DNA of 64,000 bases, from assembly GCA_944389105.1 (NCBI GenBank), contig CALXLD010000006.1, positions 62,001-126,000 of the forward strand. The letters are read 5' to 3'. Of the stretch, positions 1 to 8,758 are shown in pieces (positions within the stretch are counted from its first letter, which is position 1; every line of letters begins with the position of its first letter). Source of the DNA: an uncultured Spirochaetaceae bacterium (GTDB lineage Bacteria > Spirochaetota > Spirochaetia > Sphaerochaetales > Sphaerochaetaceae). The notes beneath the pieces are model-generated. The model had not been told where the DNA came from and searched no databases. It saw nothing but the letters and a program-made list of their open reading frames with translations. Made by a program: the position numbers and the translations under genes.

Positions 1-463
1 TCGGGTGCTTTGCATCGAGGACAAGCGGAGACAGGAACGGCACCATGCTCTCCTGGAAATACCTGAAAGCCTTGGTCTTCATCGTCTCGGAAATCGTCTG
101 GGGCATCAGGATGTCCACACCGGCTGTCTTGAGCTCCTTTCTAAGCTTCATGAAAGTCTCATCAGCCTTCTTATAAAGACCTGGAAGCAGGGAAAGAATC
201 ATATCTATCTGATCACGGGCCGTCATGCCTGTTTTGTTATCTATATACGTAGGGGAATGAAGTTCAAGGTTCAGAAGCGATCCCAGCCGCACCCTGACGA
301 ATTCATCAAGGTTGGAAATGAAGATAGAGAGAAAGCGGCATCTTTCAAGAAGAGGGTTTGATATATCCCGGGCCTGGTCAAGAACTCTCTTATCGAACTG
401 CAACCATGAATACTCTCTGTTGATATAAGGCGGTTTTATAGCCGCGTGTGTTTCCTTAGCCAT
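1..463 (-). CDS. ppk1: Polyphosphate kinase 1, N-terminal part (cut by window edge)
   Basis: The minus strand is open from ATG 463 to the window edge, giving 154 codons. Residues about 13-60 read INREYSWLQFDKRVLDQA, then NPLLERCRFLSIFISNLDEF, the hallmark N-terminal helical region of PPK1. PPK1 polymerises the gamma phosphate of ATP into polyphosphate. The catalytic histidine domains lie outside the window. The start is preceded by GGAGG and overlaps the end of the ppx/gppA-like gene by 8 bp, so the two are translationally coupled. Pairing of a synthesising and a degrading enzyme supports a polyphosphate operon. The family call is secure; whether the rest of the gene is intact cannot be seen. 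Confidence 0.9.
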   Translation of the reverse strand, partial: MAKETHAAIKPPYINREYSWLQFDKRVLDQARDISNPLLERCRFLSIFISNLDEFVRVRLGSLLNLELHSPTYIDNKTGMTARDQIDMILSLLPGLYKKADETFMKLRKELKTAGVDILMPQTISETMKTKAFRYFQESMVPFLSPLVLDAKHP

Positions 464-1361
464 TGAATTCCTCCACAAGGAGCCTGAGATACCCATCCTT
501 GACTCCTTTTCCTGAAACTATCAATTCACTCGATGAATAACGCTCTGCAATCTCATCAGCAAGAACTGCTGCGGGAATCAGCATATGCACCTTCTCCGGC
601 ACATTGCGTATAAGAATAAGAGCCCTGTCATCGGAAGTTATCAAGTGTTTTATAAGCTTCCTGAGCTTCTTTTTCTCAATCCTTCTCAACGAAGAATCAG
701 GCACTGAGAAATAATCAGCATAGACGCTGTAAAGAGCTTCTGCATTGCTTCCGACAAGGATGATCCTTGCGAATGTCCGCTCCGGGAATACAGAATTCTT
801 TTCAAGCATCCTGTCTATTTTCTTTCTGAGCTTCTTCACATCATCCTTTGCCGGATACATGCCATCGAAAGCCTGGAAGAGCGCCGCTGGCCCGATATCG
901 AGCGCGAACATATCACTCTTGTCGCTGTCAGACATATCGACGATTGAGGATGAATATCCCCCGATATCAAGCAGGATGGAATTGCCAAGCGTTGTATACT
1001 CCCTGTTTGCGATATAATCGGCATAGGCTTCCGACTGTCCATCCAGATTAGTAATCGGAAGTCCTGTTCCTACCTTTACTGCTGCAACAACTTCGCCATA
1101 ATTCCTGATCATCCTCATTGAGGCAGTTGAGATTATATGGACAGATTCAGCTCCTACCTTCTGAGCTGTCTCAATCAGGGACTTTATTGAATCCACTACT
1201 CTCTCGATTCCCCTGTCCGACAGCTTTCCCTTCTTGGAAAGATACCCTAGGATGGATACGGATTTCCTGAGTCCTACGACAGGAACCATCATCTCACCGC
1301 TTACTTCCTCCACAAGAAGAGAAAGGGAAGTACTGGAGAAATCAATAACAGCTATCTTCAC
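456..1361 (-). CDS. Ppx/GppA family phosphatase (exopolyphosphatase-like)
   Basis: This 301-residue protein has the actin-like ATPase fold of exopolyphosphatases and pppGpp phosphohydrolases: an N-terminal phosphate loop (VIDFSSTS), the STASMR motif near residue 78, DGQSEA with the likely catalytic Glu at 111, and DIGG at 132-135. It equals the short two-domain core and lacks the C-terminal HD-like domain of E. coli Ppx. The start is GTG 1361, overlapping the stop of the upstream pfk (GTGA). With ppk1 directly downstream it probably degrades polyphosphate, though pppGpp hydrolysis cannot be excluded. The first motif has SST where DxGS is usual, a modest divergence. Confidence 0.8.
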   Translation of the reverse strand: MKIAVIDFSSTSLSLLVEEVSGEMMVPVVGLRKSVSILGYLSKKGKLSDRGIERVVDSIKSLIETAQKVGAESVHIISTASMRMIRNYGEVVAAVKVGTGLPITNLDGQSEAYADYIANREYTTLGNSILLDIGGYSSSIVDMSDSDKSDMFALDIGPAALFQAFDGMYPAKDDVKKLRKKIDRMLEKNSVFPERTFARIILVGSNAEALYSVYADYFSVPDSSLRRIEKKKLRKLIKHLITSDDRALILIRNVPEKVHMLIPAAVLADEIAERYSSSELIVSGKGVKDGYLRLLVEEFNG

Positions 1362-2428
1362 GCTTCATCTCCAAAATAAATACCTATCGCCCTTGCCATC
1401 GCAACACGCTGATCTGTCAAAGGCACTGATTTTGTCTTGCCTGCAATATCCGAAAGCTTGTTATATGTAACATGGTTATCCCTCATAGCCACCGTGACGC
1501 CGAAATTCCCGCGCTTTACAAGCTCTCCTGCAAAAGATCCCATCTCCGTTGACAGGAAGCGATCATATGGAGAAGGTGCACCACCTCTCTGAAGATGCCC
1601 TGGAACAACTACCCTGGTCTCTACTCCGGCATTCTCCTCAATATACTGGGCAAGCTTCTCAGTGCCAGTGGCTCGTCCTCCCCTGTATTCAAGGCGCTCT
1701 GCTTTCTTCATCTTTGCCTCTTCCCTGCTCATGGCACCTTCAGCAATAGCGATGATGTTGAAAGCCTTTCCTGAATCAAGACGCTTTTTAACCATCCTGA
1801 CGACGGTATCCGGATCATAAGGAATCTCAGGGATAAGGATTATGTCAGCACCTCCTGCAACCCCTGCATATAAAGTGAGCCAGCCCACCTTGTTTCCCAT
1901 CAGCTCTATAAGCATAGTACGGCCATGGCTGGCTGCCGTAGTATGAATACGGTCTATGCATTCTGTAGCGATATCCACAGCAGAATGGAAGCCGAAAGTC
2001 ACATCGGTTCCCCAGATATCATTATCTATGGTCTTAGGGATGCCAACTACATTAAGTCCTTCTGAAGAAAGAAGAGCCGCGGTTTTATGAGTACCTGCAC
2101 CCCCGAGGGTCACAAGCACATCAAGCCCAAGTGCCTTGTAATTCTTCTTCATCATATCAAGGCGGCTCCGGCCATCCCTGTCCTCCTCCGTCATCTTCTT
2201 GAACGGAGTTCTCTTCGTTCCGAGAATAGTACCGCCGACATTGAGGATCCCGGAAAAATCCGAGGGCTGCATCTTCCTGGCTTCTTTTTCTATCAAGCCA
2301 AGATATCCTTCGGAAATACCTATCAGCTCAGCATCCTTGATGTTATTGAACACATATTTCGCGAATCCCCTGATAACAGCATTCAATCCCGGGCAGTCTC
2401 CACCGCTTGTGAGTAATCCTATCTTCAT
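1358..2428 (-). CDS. 6-phosphofructokinase, mixed-substrate (group III) type
   Basis: A 356-residue phosphofructokinase phosphorylating fructose 6-phosphate in glycolysis. Visible motifs are TSGGDCPGLNAVI at 7-19, GGTILGTKR at 65-73, GGAG at 109-112 and PKTIDND at 131-137. The phosphoryl-donor signature is mixed: Gly at the position equivalent to E. coli Gly104 favours ATP, while Lys in PKTIDND (E. coli has Gly124) is typical of PPi-using or group III enzymes, and the usual Asp103 is Ala. The donor therefore cannot be assigned. It is first of a pfk-ppx-ppk1 minus-strand operon with overlapping ends. A second, longer PFK lies at 50369-51712. Confidence 0.88.
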   Translation of the reverse strand: MKIGLLTSGGDCPGLNAVIRGFAKYVFNNIKDAELIGISEGYLGLIEKEARKMQPSDFSGILNVGGTILGTKRTPFKKMTEEDRDGRSRLDMMKKNYKALGLDVLVTLGGAGTHKTAALLSSEGLNVVGIPKTIDNDIWGTDVTFGFHSAVDIATECIDRIHTTAASHGRTMLIELMGNKVGWLTLYAGVAGGADIILIPEIPYDPDTVVRMVKKRLDSGKAFNIIAIAEGAMSREEAKMKKAERLEYRGGRATGTEKLAQYIEENAGVETRVVVPGHLQRGGAPSPYDRFLSTEMGSFAGELVKRGNFGVTVAMRDNHVTYNKLSDIAGKTKSVPLTDQRVAMARAIGIYFGDEA

Positions 2429-2616
2429 ACCTAGACCTCCTTTCCTGAGTCTACCATATTATCAGGGGACACGAAGTTCAATATGCACTACTGCTGTTAA
2501 AACAAAATAAAGCTGCTGTTAATTTCCCGGATCCAGAAAGTTCACAATCTCAAAGCTGTTGCCCTTTTCCTTCACCCACAATGTCTTTATCATCTGACCA
2601 GAGGAGAAAGAAAACC

Positions 2617-3975
2617 ATGCATGACGAAACACAGCGTGTCTACGAGCACGTTCTTAAGACCGATCCTGACCAGAAGGAATTTCAGCAGGCGGTCTACACA
2701 TTCCTTGTTTCAATAGACAAGATCATCGAAGACCTTCCTGAAGTCACCTATCACAAGATCCTTGAAAGGATGACGGAACCAGAGAGAGTTGTGATGTTCC
2801 GTGTCCCATGGATTGATGATGAAGGGAAAGTCCAGATCAACAGAGGCTTCAGGGTGGAAATGTCTTCCGCTATCGGTCCATACAAGGGAGGATTGAGATT
2901 CCATCCATCGGTAAACCTCTCCATCATGAAATTCCTTGCCTTCGAGCAGGTTTTCAAGAACAGCCTTACAGGACTTCCGATGGGAGGCGGCAAAGGCGGT
3001 TCTGATTTCAATCCGAAGGGAAAATCGGAAGCAGAGGTAATGCGTTTCTGCCAGTCTTTCATGACTGAGCTGTACAGGCATATCGGCGCAGATACAGATG
3101 TTCCTGCAGGCGATATCGGTGTAGGCGGACGTGAAATCGGCTATCTCTTTGGCCAGTACAAGAGGATCACGAACCAGTTCACAGGTGTTCTCACAGGAAA
3201 AGGAATGGACTTCGGAGGTTCCAACATCAGACCAGAAGCAACAGGTTATGGCCTTGTCTATCTTTCCGAGGCGATTCTCGGAGGCAATGGCATGAACTTC
3301 GAAGGAAAGACCTGCCTTGTCTCAGGATCCGGCAATGTTGCCCAGTATACAGTTGAGAAGCTTACTGAACTTGGAGCAAAGGTCGTAACTCTTTCCGATT
3401 CCTCCGGAATGATCTACGACGAAAGCGGTATCACACCAGAGAAGCTCAGATGGATCATGACGCTCAAGAACGTAAAGCGCGGACGCATACGTGAATATGC
3501 AGAGGCATTCAAGGGCGTTGAGTATATCGAAAGGAATCCTGCCGAGCCTAATCCGCTCTGGGATGTCAAAGCAGATTATGCATTCCCATGCGCAACTCAG
3601 AATGAGATCCTCGAAGCAGATGCGAAGAATCTTGTAAAGAACGGAATCAAGCTCGTAGGAGAAGGTGCCAACATGCCTTGTTCTGTGGAGGCCGAGAAGA
3701 CACTTATGGGAAGCGGAGTGCTCCTTGCTCCTGCAAAAGCAGCAAATGCAGGCGGTGTCGCTGTCTCAGGTCTTGAAATGGCACAGAACTCAGCACGTAT
3801 GCAGTGGTCCAGGGAAAGAGTTGATTCAGAGCTCAGGAACATAATGCAGAACATCTACAGGAATATCAGCGATGCAGCTGAGAAGTATTCAGAGAAGAAT
3901 AATTTCGTAGATGGAGCTAATATCGCAGGCTTCATGAAGGTCAGCCGTGCAATGCTCGCTGAGGGTTATGTTTGA
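2617..3975 (+). CDS. gdhA: NADP-type glutamate dehydrogenase
   Basis: Hexameric-type glutamate dehydrogenase interconverting 2-oxoglutarate plus ammonium and glutamate. The sequence follows E. coli GdhA closely: SSAIGPYKGG, RFHPSVNLS, PMGGGKGGSDF with the substrate-binding Lys, PAGDIGVGGRE and a Rossmann-type SGSGNVAQ segment. The start at 2617 gives 452 residues, matching the family (about 447); an in-frame ATG at 2581 would add 12 unmatched residues, and a GAGGAG ribosome site sits before 2617. It shares 1 bp (TGATG) with the next gene, so it probably heads a gdhA-DUF1846-transporter transcript for nitrogen assimilation. Confidence 0.95.
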   Translation: MHDETQRVYEHVLKTDPDQKEFQQAVYTFLVSIDKIIEDLPEVTYHKILERMTEPERVVMFRVPWIDDEGKVQINRGFRVEMSSAIGPYKGGLRFHPSVNLSIMKFLAFEQVFKNSLTGLPMGGGKGGSDFNPKGKSEAEVMRFCQSFMTELYRHIGADTDVPAGDIGVGGREIGYLFGQYKRITNQFTGVLTGKGMDFGGSNIRPEATGYGLVYLSEAILGGNGMNFEGKTCLVSGSGNVAQYTVEKLTELGAKVVTLSDSSGMIYDESGITPEKLRWIMTLKNVKRGRIREYAEAFKGVEYIERNPAEPNPLWDVKADYAFPCATQNEILEADAKNLVKNGIKLVGEGANMPCSVEAEKTLMGSGVLLAPAKAANAGGVAVSGLEMAQNSARMQWSRERVDSELRNIMQNIYRNISDAAEKYSEKNNFVDGANIAGFMKVSRAMLAEGYV

Positions 3976-5492
3976 TGCATAATATAGGCTTCGATAGCAG
4001 AAAATACGTCGAAGAGCAGACAAAATATATTCTTGAAAGAGTCCGGGAGGCATCTTCCGGACACCTTTACATTGAATGCGGAGGCAAGCTTCTTCACGAC
4101 AAGCATGCTTCCCGCGTCCTGCCCGGATTCGACGAAAACAACAAGATGAAGGTCTTCCAGGCTCTTGGGGATCGGCTGGATATAATAATATGCATCTACG
4201 CCGGAGATATCGAAAGAAGGAAAATACGCTCTGACTTCGGCATAAGCTATGACGCAGATGTTCTTAAGATGATCGATGATTTCGCCTCTTATGGCCTGAA
4301 ATGCGATAAGGTCGTAATCACGCGCTTTGAAAACCAGGTAGCAGCTACTGTATTCAAGAATAAGCTTGAGCGGATGGGAATACATGTCTACACCCACCCG
4401 GCAACGCCTGGATACCCTGCAGATATCGATGTTGTTGTATCCGACCAGGGATATGGAAGGAATGAGTACATCCCGGTTTCAGCCCCTGTTGTCATCGTTA
4501 CAGCACCCGGCCCTGGCTCAGGCAAGCTGGCTACATGCCTTTCGCAGATGTATCACGAAGCGAAGATGGGAATGAAACCTGCCTATTCGAAGCTTGAGAC
4601 ATTCCCCGTCTGGAATCTTCCTCTCTCGCATCCGGTGAATATCGCATACGAGGCAGCAACTGCAGATATAGGAGATGTGAACCTTATCGATCATTTCCAT
4701 CTATCCGCCTATGACAAAATCGCCGTAAATTATTCAAGGGACCTTGAAGCATATCCTCTCCTTGCAAGGATTCTCACGAAAATCACGGGAGAATGCGTTT
4801 ACAAATCCCCTACTGACATGGGAGTAAACAGAGTAGGATTCGGAATTACCGATGACGATGTATGCAGGGAAGCTGGAAAGCAGGAAATAATACGCCGTTA
4901 CTTCCAGATAAGGACGGATTATGTTTCCGGCAGGGCTGACAAGGAAACTGTAAACAGAATATCCGCAATAATGGATAAAGCCGGGCTTGTCCCGGAGGAC
5001 AGAAAGGTTGTTGCTCCTGCAAGGGAAGCCCTGGAAAAAGCAATCAGGGAAGGAAAAGGCAAGAATGGAACAGTATGTGCTGCGGCAATTGAGCTTCCAG
5101 ATGGAAGAATCATCACAGCTCATAACTCAATAACGCTGCACGCAGGCTCCGCTCTTCTGCTGAATGCACTGAAGGCAATGGCAGGTATTCCGAAGGAAAA
5201 GGATCTGATCTCCTCCACTGTCATAAAAAGCATTACCGCAATGAAGAGGGATATTCTCAGCGGCAAAGGCGTGAGCATGAATCTGGATGAAATACTGATA
5301 GCTCTTGCTATGAGCGCATCCGAGGATGAGGATGCCAGGAAAGCAATAGAAGCTCTCCCGCTTCTCAAGAATGCAGAAGTGCATCTCACGCATGTTCCAT
5401 CCAATGGCGATATTTCCGGGCTGAGAAAGCTTGGACTGATCTATACTAGTGAACCTGTGTATCCTGAGAGGAACACGGGAAAGAAGGACTGA
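3975..5492 (+). CDS. DUF1846 family protein
   Basis: A 505-residue protein recognisable as DUF1846 from its N-terminus (IGFDSRKYVEEQTKYIL), the IECGGKLLHDKHASRVLPGF block and the DIERRKIRSDFGI block. PGPGSGKLA near residue 180 looks like a nucleotide-binding loop. The length equals the family norm. The biochemical role is not established. The ATG at 3975 shares one base with the gdhA stop; a TTG at 3972 is in frame but less likely. It is tightly coupled to gdhA, and a transporter follows 2 bp after it, so a role in amino-acid or nitrogen handling is only suggested by context. Confidence 0.85.
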   Translation: MHNIGFDSRKYVEEQTKYILERVREASSGHLYIECGGKLLHDKHASRVLPGFDENNKMKVFQALGDRLDIIICIYAGDIERRKIRSDFGISYDADVLKMIDDFASYGLKCDKVVITRFENQVAATVFKNKLERMGIHVYTHPATPGYPADIDVVVSDQGYGRNEYIPVSAPVVIVTAPGPGSGKLATCLSQMYHEAKMGMKPAYSKLETFPVWNLPLSHPVNIAYEAATADIGDVNLIDHFHLSAYDKIAVNYSRDLEAYPLLARILTKITGECVYKSPTDMGVNRVGFGITDDDVCREAGKQEIIRRYFQIRTDYVSGRADKETVNRISAIMDKAGLVPEDRKVVAPAREALEKAIREGKGKNGTVCAAAIELPDGRIITAHNSITLHAGSALLLNALKAMAGIPKEKDLISSTVIKSITAMKRDILSGKGVSMNLDEILIALAMSASEDEDARKAIEALPLLKNAEVHLTHVPSNGDISGLRKLGLIYTSEPVYPERNTGKKD

Positions 5493-5493
5493 T

Positions 5494-6867
5494 ATGGCTA
5501 GAGAAAGACTCTCATCCCGGCTTGGCTTCATTCTTCTCTCAGCGGGATGCGCAATAGGACTTGGGAATGTCTGGAGATTCCCATATATCACAGGAAGGTA
5601 CGGAGGCGCGGCTTTCGTCCTCCTCTACCTTCTATTCCTTGTCTTCATGGGTGTTCCTGTGATGATCATGGAATTCGCAATCGGAAGAGCCGGAAGGATG
5701 AATATAGTAGGAGCGCTGAAGAAGCTTGAGCCTGCAGGATCAAAATGGCATGGCGTCGGCTATCTTGCAATTGCAGGAAACTACCTTCTGCTGATGTACT
5801 ATTCAGTAATAACCGGGTGGCTTCTGTACTACTTCTTCTCATTCATATCCGGCAGCCTCAATGCCTCTTTCACGACAGCAGATGTCGGTACATACTTCTC
5901 TTCCCTCACAGCATCTCCATCTCTTCAGATCGTACTGACAGCACTTGCACTTCTTCTCACCGCTGGCGTTGTTATAATCGGACTTAAAAACGGTGTTGAG
6001 AAAATCACGAAGGTGATGATGGTAGTTCTCTTCCTTCTCATGCTGATTCTTGCTATCCACTCATGCCTGCTTCCAGGAGCTGGAGAAGGAATAAGGTTCT
6101 ACATGAAACCTGATTTCGGGAACCTCGTCCATGAATACGGATTCTCCGAGTCTATCTTTGCTGCAATGGGACAGGCATTCTTCACCCTTTCACTGGGAAT
6201 CGGAGCTATGGCTATCTTTGGTTCTTATTTCGACAACAAACGCTCCCTTGGAGGAGAGTCAATAAGAATAATCTGCCTCGATACAACTGTCGCGCTCCTT
6301 TCCGGCTTCATCATCTTCCCGGCCTGCTCTGCGTTTGGAGTTGAAGCAGGATCAGGACCTTCCCTGCTCTTTATATCCCTTCCGAACGTCTTCACGCAGA
6401 TGGGCGGTGGCGGTGTCTGGGGAGCAGTATTCTTCCTTGCAATGATCTTCGCAGCACTATCAACACTGATAGCTGTCTTTGAGAATATCTGTGCATACTG
6501 GATGGATATGAAAGGCTGGCCAAGAAAGAAAGCTGCAGTTATCAATTTCGTACTTCTCTTCGTTCTGTCCCTGCCAGCTGTTCTTGGATACAACGTACTC
6601 TCTGGAATCCAGCCGATAGGAGCTGGCTCAACAATACTTGATGGAGAGGATTTCCTTGTTTCCAACATAATCCTTCCGCTTGGAAGCCTTGCATATGTCA
6701 TATTCTGTACACACCGATATGGCTGGGGCTGGGATAAATTCCGGGCAGAAGCAAATCTTGGTGAAGGACTGAAGGTTCCTAGTGCGCTGCGCATTTACTG
6801 CGCATGGATACTTCCTATTATCATCGCAGTAATATCAATCAATGGAATTTATGGTGTTTTCGCCTGA
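5494..6867 (+). CDS. Sodium-dependent transporter, SNF/NSS family
   Basis: A 457-residue inner-membrane symporter of the neurotransmitter:sodium (LeuT-type) family. The diagnostic first helix GCAIGLGNVWRFPYI carries the unwound Na+/substrate-binding segment, followed by GGAAFVLLYLLFL and GVPVMIMEFAIGR. About eleven hydrophobic segments can be counted. Bacterial members import amino acids with Na+. The start is ATG 5494, two bases after the DUF1846 stop; an upstream in-frame start at 5449 would run into the previous gene. It is third in the gdhA transcript, which suggests an amino-acid substrate, but the substrate cannot be read from sequence. Confidence 0.9.
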   Translation: MARERLSSRLGFILLSAGCAIGLGNVWRFPYITGRYGGAAFVLLYLLFLVFMGVPVMIMEFAIGRAGRMNIVGALKKLEPAGSKWHGVGYLAIAGNYLLLMYYSVITGWLLYYFFSFISGSLNASFTTADVGTYFSSLTASPSLQIVLTALALLLTAGVVIIGLKNGVEKITKVMMVVLFLLMLILAIHSCLLPGAGEGIRFYMKPDFGNLVHEYGFSESIFAAMGQAFFTLSLGIGAMAIFGSYFDNKRSLGGESIRIICLDTTVALLSGFIIFPACSAFGVEAGSGPSLLFISLPNVFTQMGGGGVWGAVFFLAMIFAALSTLIAVFENICAYWMDMKGWPRKKAAVINFVLLFVLSLPAVLGYNVLSGIQPIGAGSTILDGEDFLVSNIILPLGSLAYVIFCTHRYGWGWDKFRAEANLGEGLKVPSALRIYCAWILPIIIAVISINGIYGVFA

Positions 6868-6890
6868 TTTTCCGGTGAATTTGAGATTTT

Positions 6891-6926
6891 CGGCTTCCGT
6901 TTTCATTGACGGGAGCCGCTTCTTTT
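6891..6926 (+). terminator. Probable intrinsic terminator of the gdhA-NSS operon
   Basis: A 9-bp stem (CGGCTTCCG with CGGGAGCCG, one G-T pair) is followed by CTTCTTTTA. It lies 23 bp after the transporter stop and just before the Hpt gene, so the Hpt gene may receive only read-through or have its own promoter. Confidence 0.55.
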
Positions 6927-6940
6927 AGGATATTCCCAGT

Positions 6941-7282
6941 ATGAGCATCAAAAGTTTGGCTGAAAAGATCGGCATGGACTATGAAAATGTATTGGAAGAC
7001 TTCTGCGGCGACGTATCGACGCTGAAGGATACACTCAGGAATTTCTCATCATCGCACGATGAAGAGGCACTCAGGAAAAGTGTTGCGGCAATGGACGGAG
7101 AGGGTGTGAAAAAGGAAGCACACAAGATCCGCAAAAGCGCAGAGAAACTCGGGCTGGAAGATCTGAGAACAGCAGCTGCAAGGCTGGAGGAAGTCAATGA
7201 GGAAAAGGTTCCTGCAGACTATCAGCACCTGAAAGCAATATATGACAGAACGATAAGAGCAATAGATGAAGAGAAGCTCTAA
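6941..7282 (+). CDS. Histidine-containing phosphotransfer (Hpt) domain protein
   Basis: A 113-residue, wholly helical protein with a single Hpt domain. The core EAHKIRKSAEKLGLEDL carries the phospho-accepting His61 in the usual AHxLKxSAxxLG context. Stand-alone Hpt proteins shuttle phosphoryl groups between hybrid histidine kinases and response regulators in multistep phosphorelays. No cognate kinase or receiver lies next to it; a GHKL kinase is 27 kb away and is not a hybrid kinase. It converges on, and overlaps by 4 bp, the end of the MATE gene. Confidence 0.75.
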   Translation: MSIKSLAEKIGMDYENVLEDFCGDVSTLKDTLRNFSSSHDEEALRKSVAAMDGEGVKKEAHKIRKSAEKLGLEDLRTAAARLEEVNEEKVPADYQHLKAIYDRTIRAIDEEKL

Positions 7283-8646
7283 GCTTTTTCAGCTTCGGCT
7301 TTCTCGTTCATTTTCCTGATAACGCTCAGCGTCATAGGAACTGACATTAAAAATGTTATCAGATCCGCAAGAGGCTGGGCGATCTGAATTCCCCATATTC
7401 CTATAATCGGCGGCAGAATCCAGACGATAGGGATAAGTATTATCCCCTGCCTTGCAAATCCCAGTATAGAGGCTCTCCACATCTTGCCAGTTGTCTGCAG
7501 AAGCATATTGCTTATTGTTATCCATGAAGAAAGGACAAGCGTGAAGCATCTCAGCCGCAGAGCTATATCCCCGATAACTATTACATCGGGATCCCCCTTC
7601 CTGAAGAATCCTATTATCGGGGAAGCCCAGATAAATTCGGCAACGGCAAGGACAAGAAGAAGCACCGCCATTGATTTAACGCAGAACCAGAATCCTTCCT
7701 TCACCCTGCTATAGCGTCCTGCCCCGAAATTGTAGCCGCAGACAGGCTGGAAGCCCTGCCCCACTCCGAGGAGAATGGAATTGGTGAAATTCCCTATCTT
7801 GTTGACTATTGCCATGGCAGCAATGGCAGCATCACCGAACGGAAGCGCTGCATTGTTCAGGCAGATCATCGCAACACTTGTGACACTCTGGCGGCAGAGA
7901 GATGGAAGACCGCCATTTGTAATCATGCCGAATATCTTCAGAGATGGACGGAATGTCCTGAGTCTTATCCGTACTGTGCCGATTCTTTCCGAGAGGACAA
8001 ACAGGATAATGAAGCTGACGATCTGGCTGATTGCAGTCGCAATAGCGGCTCCCGCTATTCCCATATCAAAACCGAAGATAAGAAGAGGATCCAGCACGAG
8101 ATTGAGTATTCCGCCTGCGGTAAGCCCGATCATCGAATAGAAGGAATTACCTTCAAAGCGCAGCTGATTATTCAGAACAAACGAAGAAGCCATGAAAGGA
8201 GCGGCGAGAAGTATCCAGAACATATAATCGACTGCATATGGGAGTATTGTCTCTGAAGAGCCAAGGAATACGGAAATGGGCTCCAGGAATATAAGACAAG
8301 GCACTGCAATAACTGCAGAGAGGATGAAAGCGGAGAAGAATCCAGTGGAAGCAAGGACTGCAGCAGTATCTTCATGGTGGGATCCAAGCTGCCGTGACAT
8401 ATTGTTTCCGCTCCCCTGCCCGAAGAAGAAACCGATTGCCTGTATTACAGCCTGCATAGATAAAGCAACCCCGACTGCCGCAGAGGCTGCAGTTGAGATC
8501 TGCCCGACAAAGAATGTGTCAGCTGCATTGTACAGTGTGGATATAAGATTGCTTATTACCGTTGGAACGGCAAGTTTCATGATAAGGCGGCGGACTGGAG
8601 TTTCCGTCATCTCCATAAATTTCTCTTCTGCCGATAATTTCCTCAT
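7279..8646 (-). CDS. MATE family efflux transporter
   Basis: A 455-residue inner-membrane protein with twelve hydrophobic segments in two similar halves. The N-terminal block PVRRLIMKLAVPTVISNLISTLYNAADTFFVGQ is split here only for description: PTVIS, NAADTFFVG and the later FGQGSGNNMSRQLG are typical of NorM/DinF-like multidrug and toxic-compound extruders that exchange Na+ or H+ for organic cations. The substrate is unknown. It ends convergently with the Hpt gene and is transcribed alone. Confidence 0.9.
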   Translation of the reverse strand: MRKLSAEEKFMEMTETPVRRLIMKLAVPTVISNLISTLYNAADTFFVGQISTAASAAVGVALSMQAVIQAIGFFFGQGSGNNMSRQLGSHHEDTAAVLASTGFFSAFILSAVIAVPCLIFLEPISVFLGSSETILPYAVDYMFWILLAAPFMASSFVLNNQLRFEGNSFYSMIGLTAGGILNLVLDPLLIFGFDMGIAGAAIATAISQIVSFIILFVLSERIGTVRIRLRTFRPSLKIFGMITNGGLPSLCRQSVTSVAMICLNNAALPFGDAAIAAMAIVNKIGNFTNSILLGVGQGFQPVCGYNFGAGRYSRVKEGFWFCVKSMAVLLLVLAVAEFIWASPIIGFFRKGDPDVIVIGDIALRLRCFTLVLSSWITISNMLLQTTGKMWRASILGFARQGIILIPIVWILPPIIGIWGIQIAQPLADLITFLMSVPMTLSVIRKMNEKAEAEKA

Positions 8647-8730
8647 ACCTCGATATTAGACCTTTAAGAAGGTGTTTGAAAGATAGGATTTTACAGAAAA
8701 TTAACAGCAGAGACCATCAGAAATACAGCA

Positions 8731-8749
8731 GGACAGGATGCACCTGTCC
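8731..8749 (-). terminator. Hairpin after trxB
   Basis: A perfect 7-bp stem (GGACAGG / CCTGTCC) with a 5-nt loop lies 10 bp past the trxB stop on the minus strand. It has no clear T-run, so it may be a weak terminator or a 3'-end stabilising hairpin. Confidence 0.4.
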
Positions 8750-8758
8750 CGCATTGTA

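Noticed and set aside
5..361. A 118-codon plus-strand ORF at the left edge
   Set aside because: It lies entirely opposite the ppk1 coding frame, which has clear family motifs and runs off the edge.
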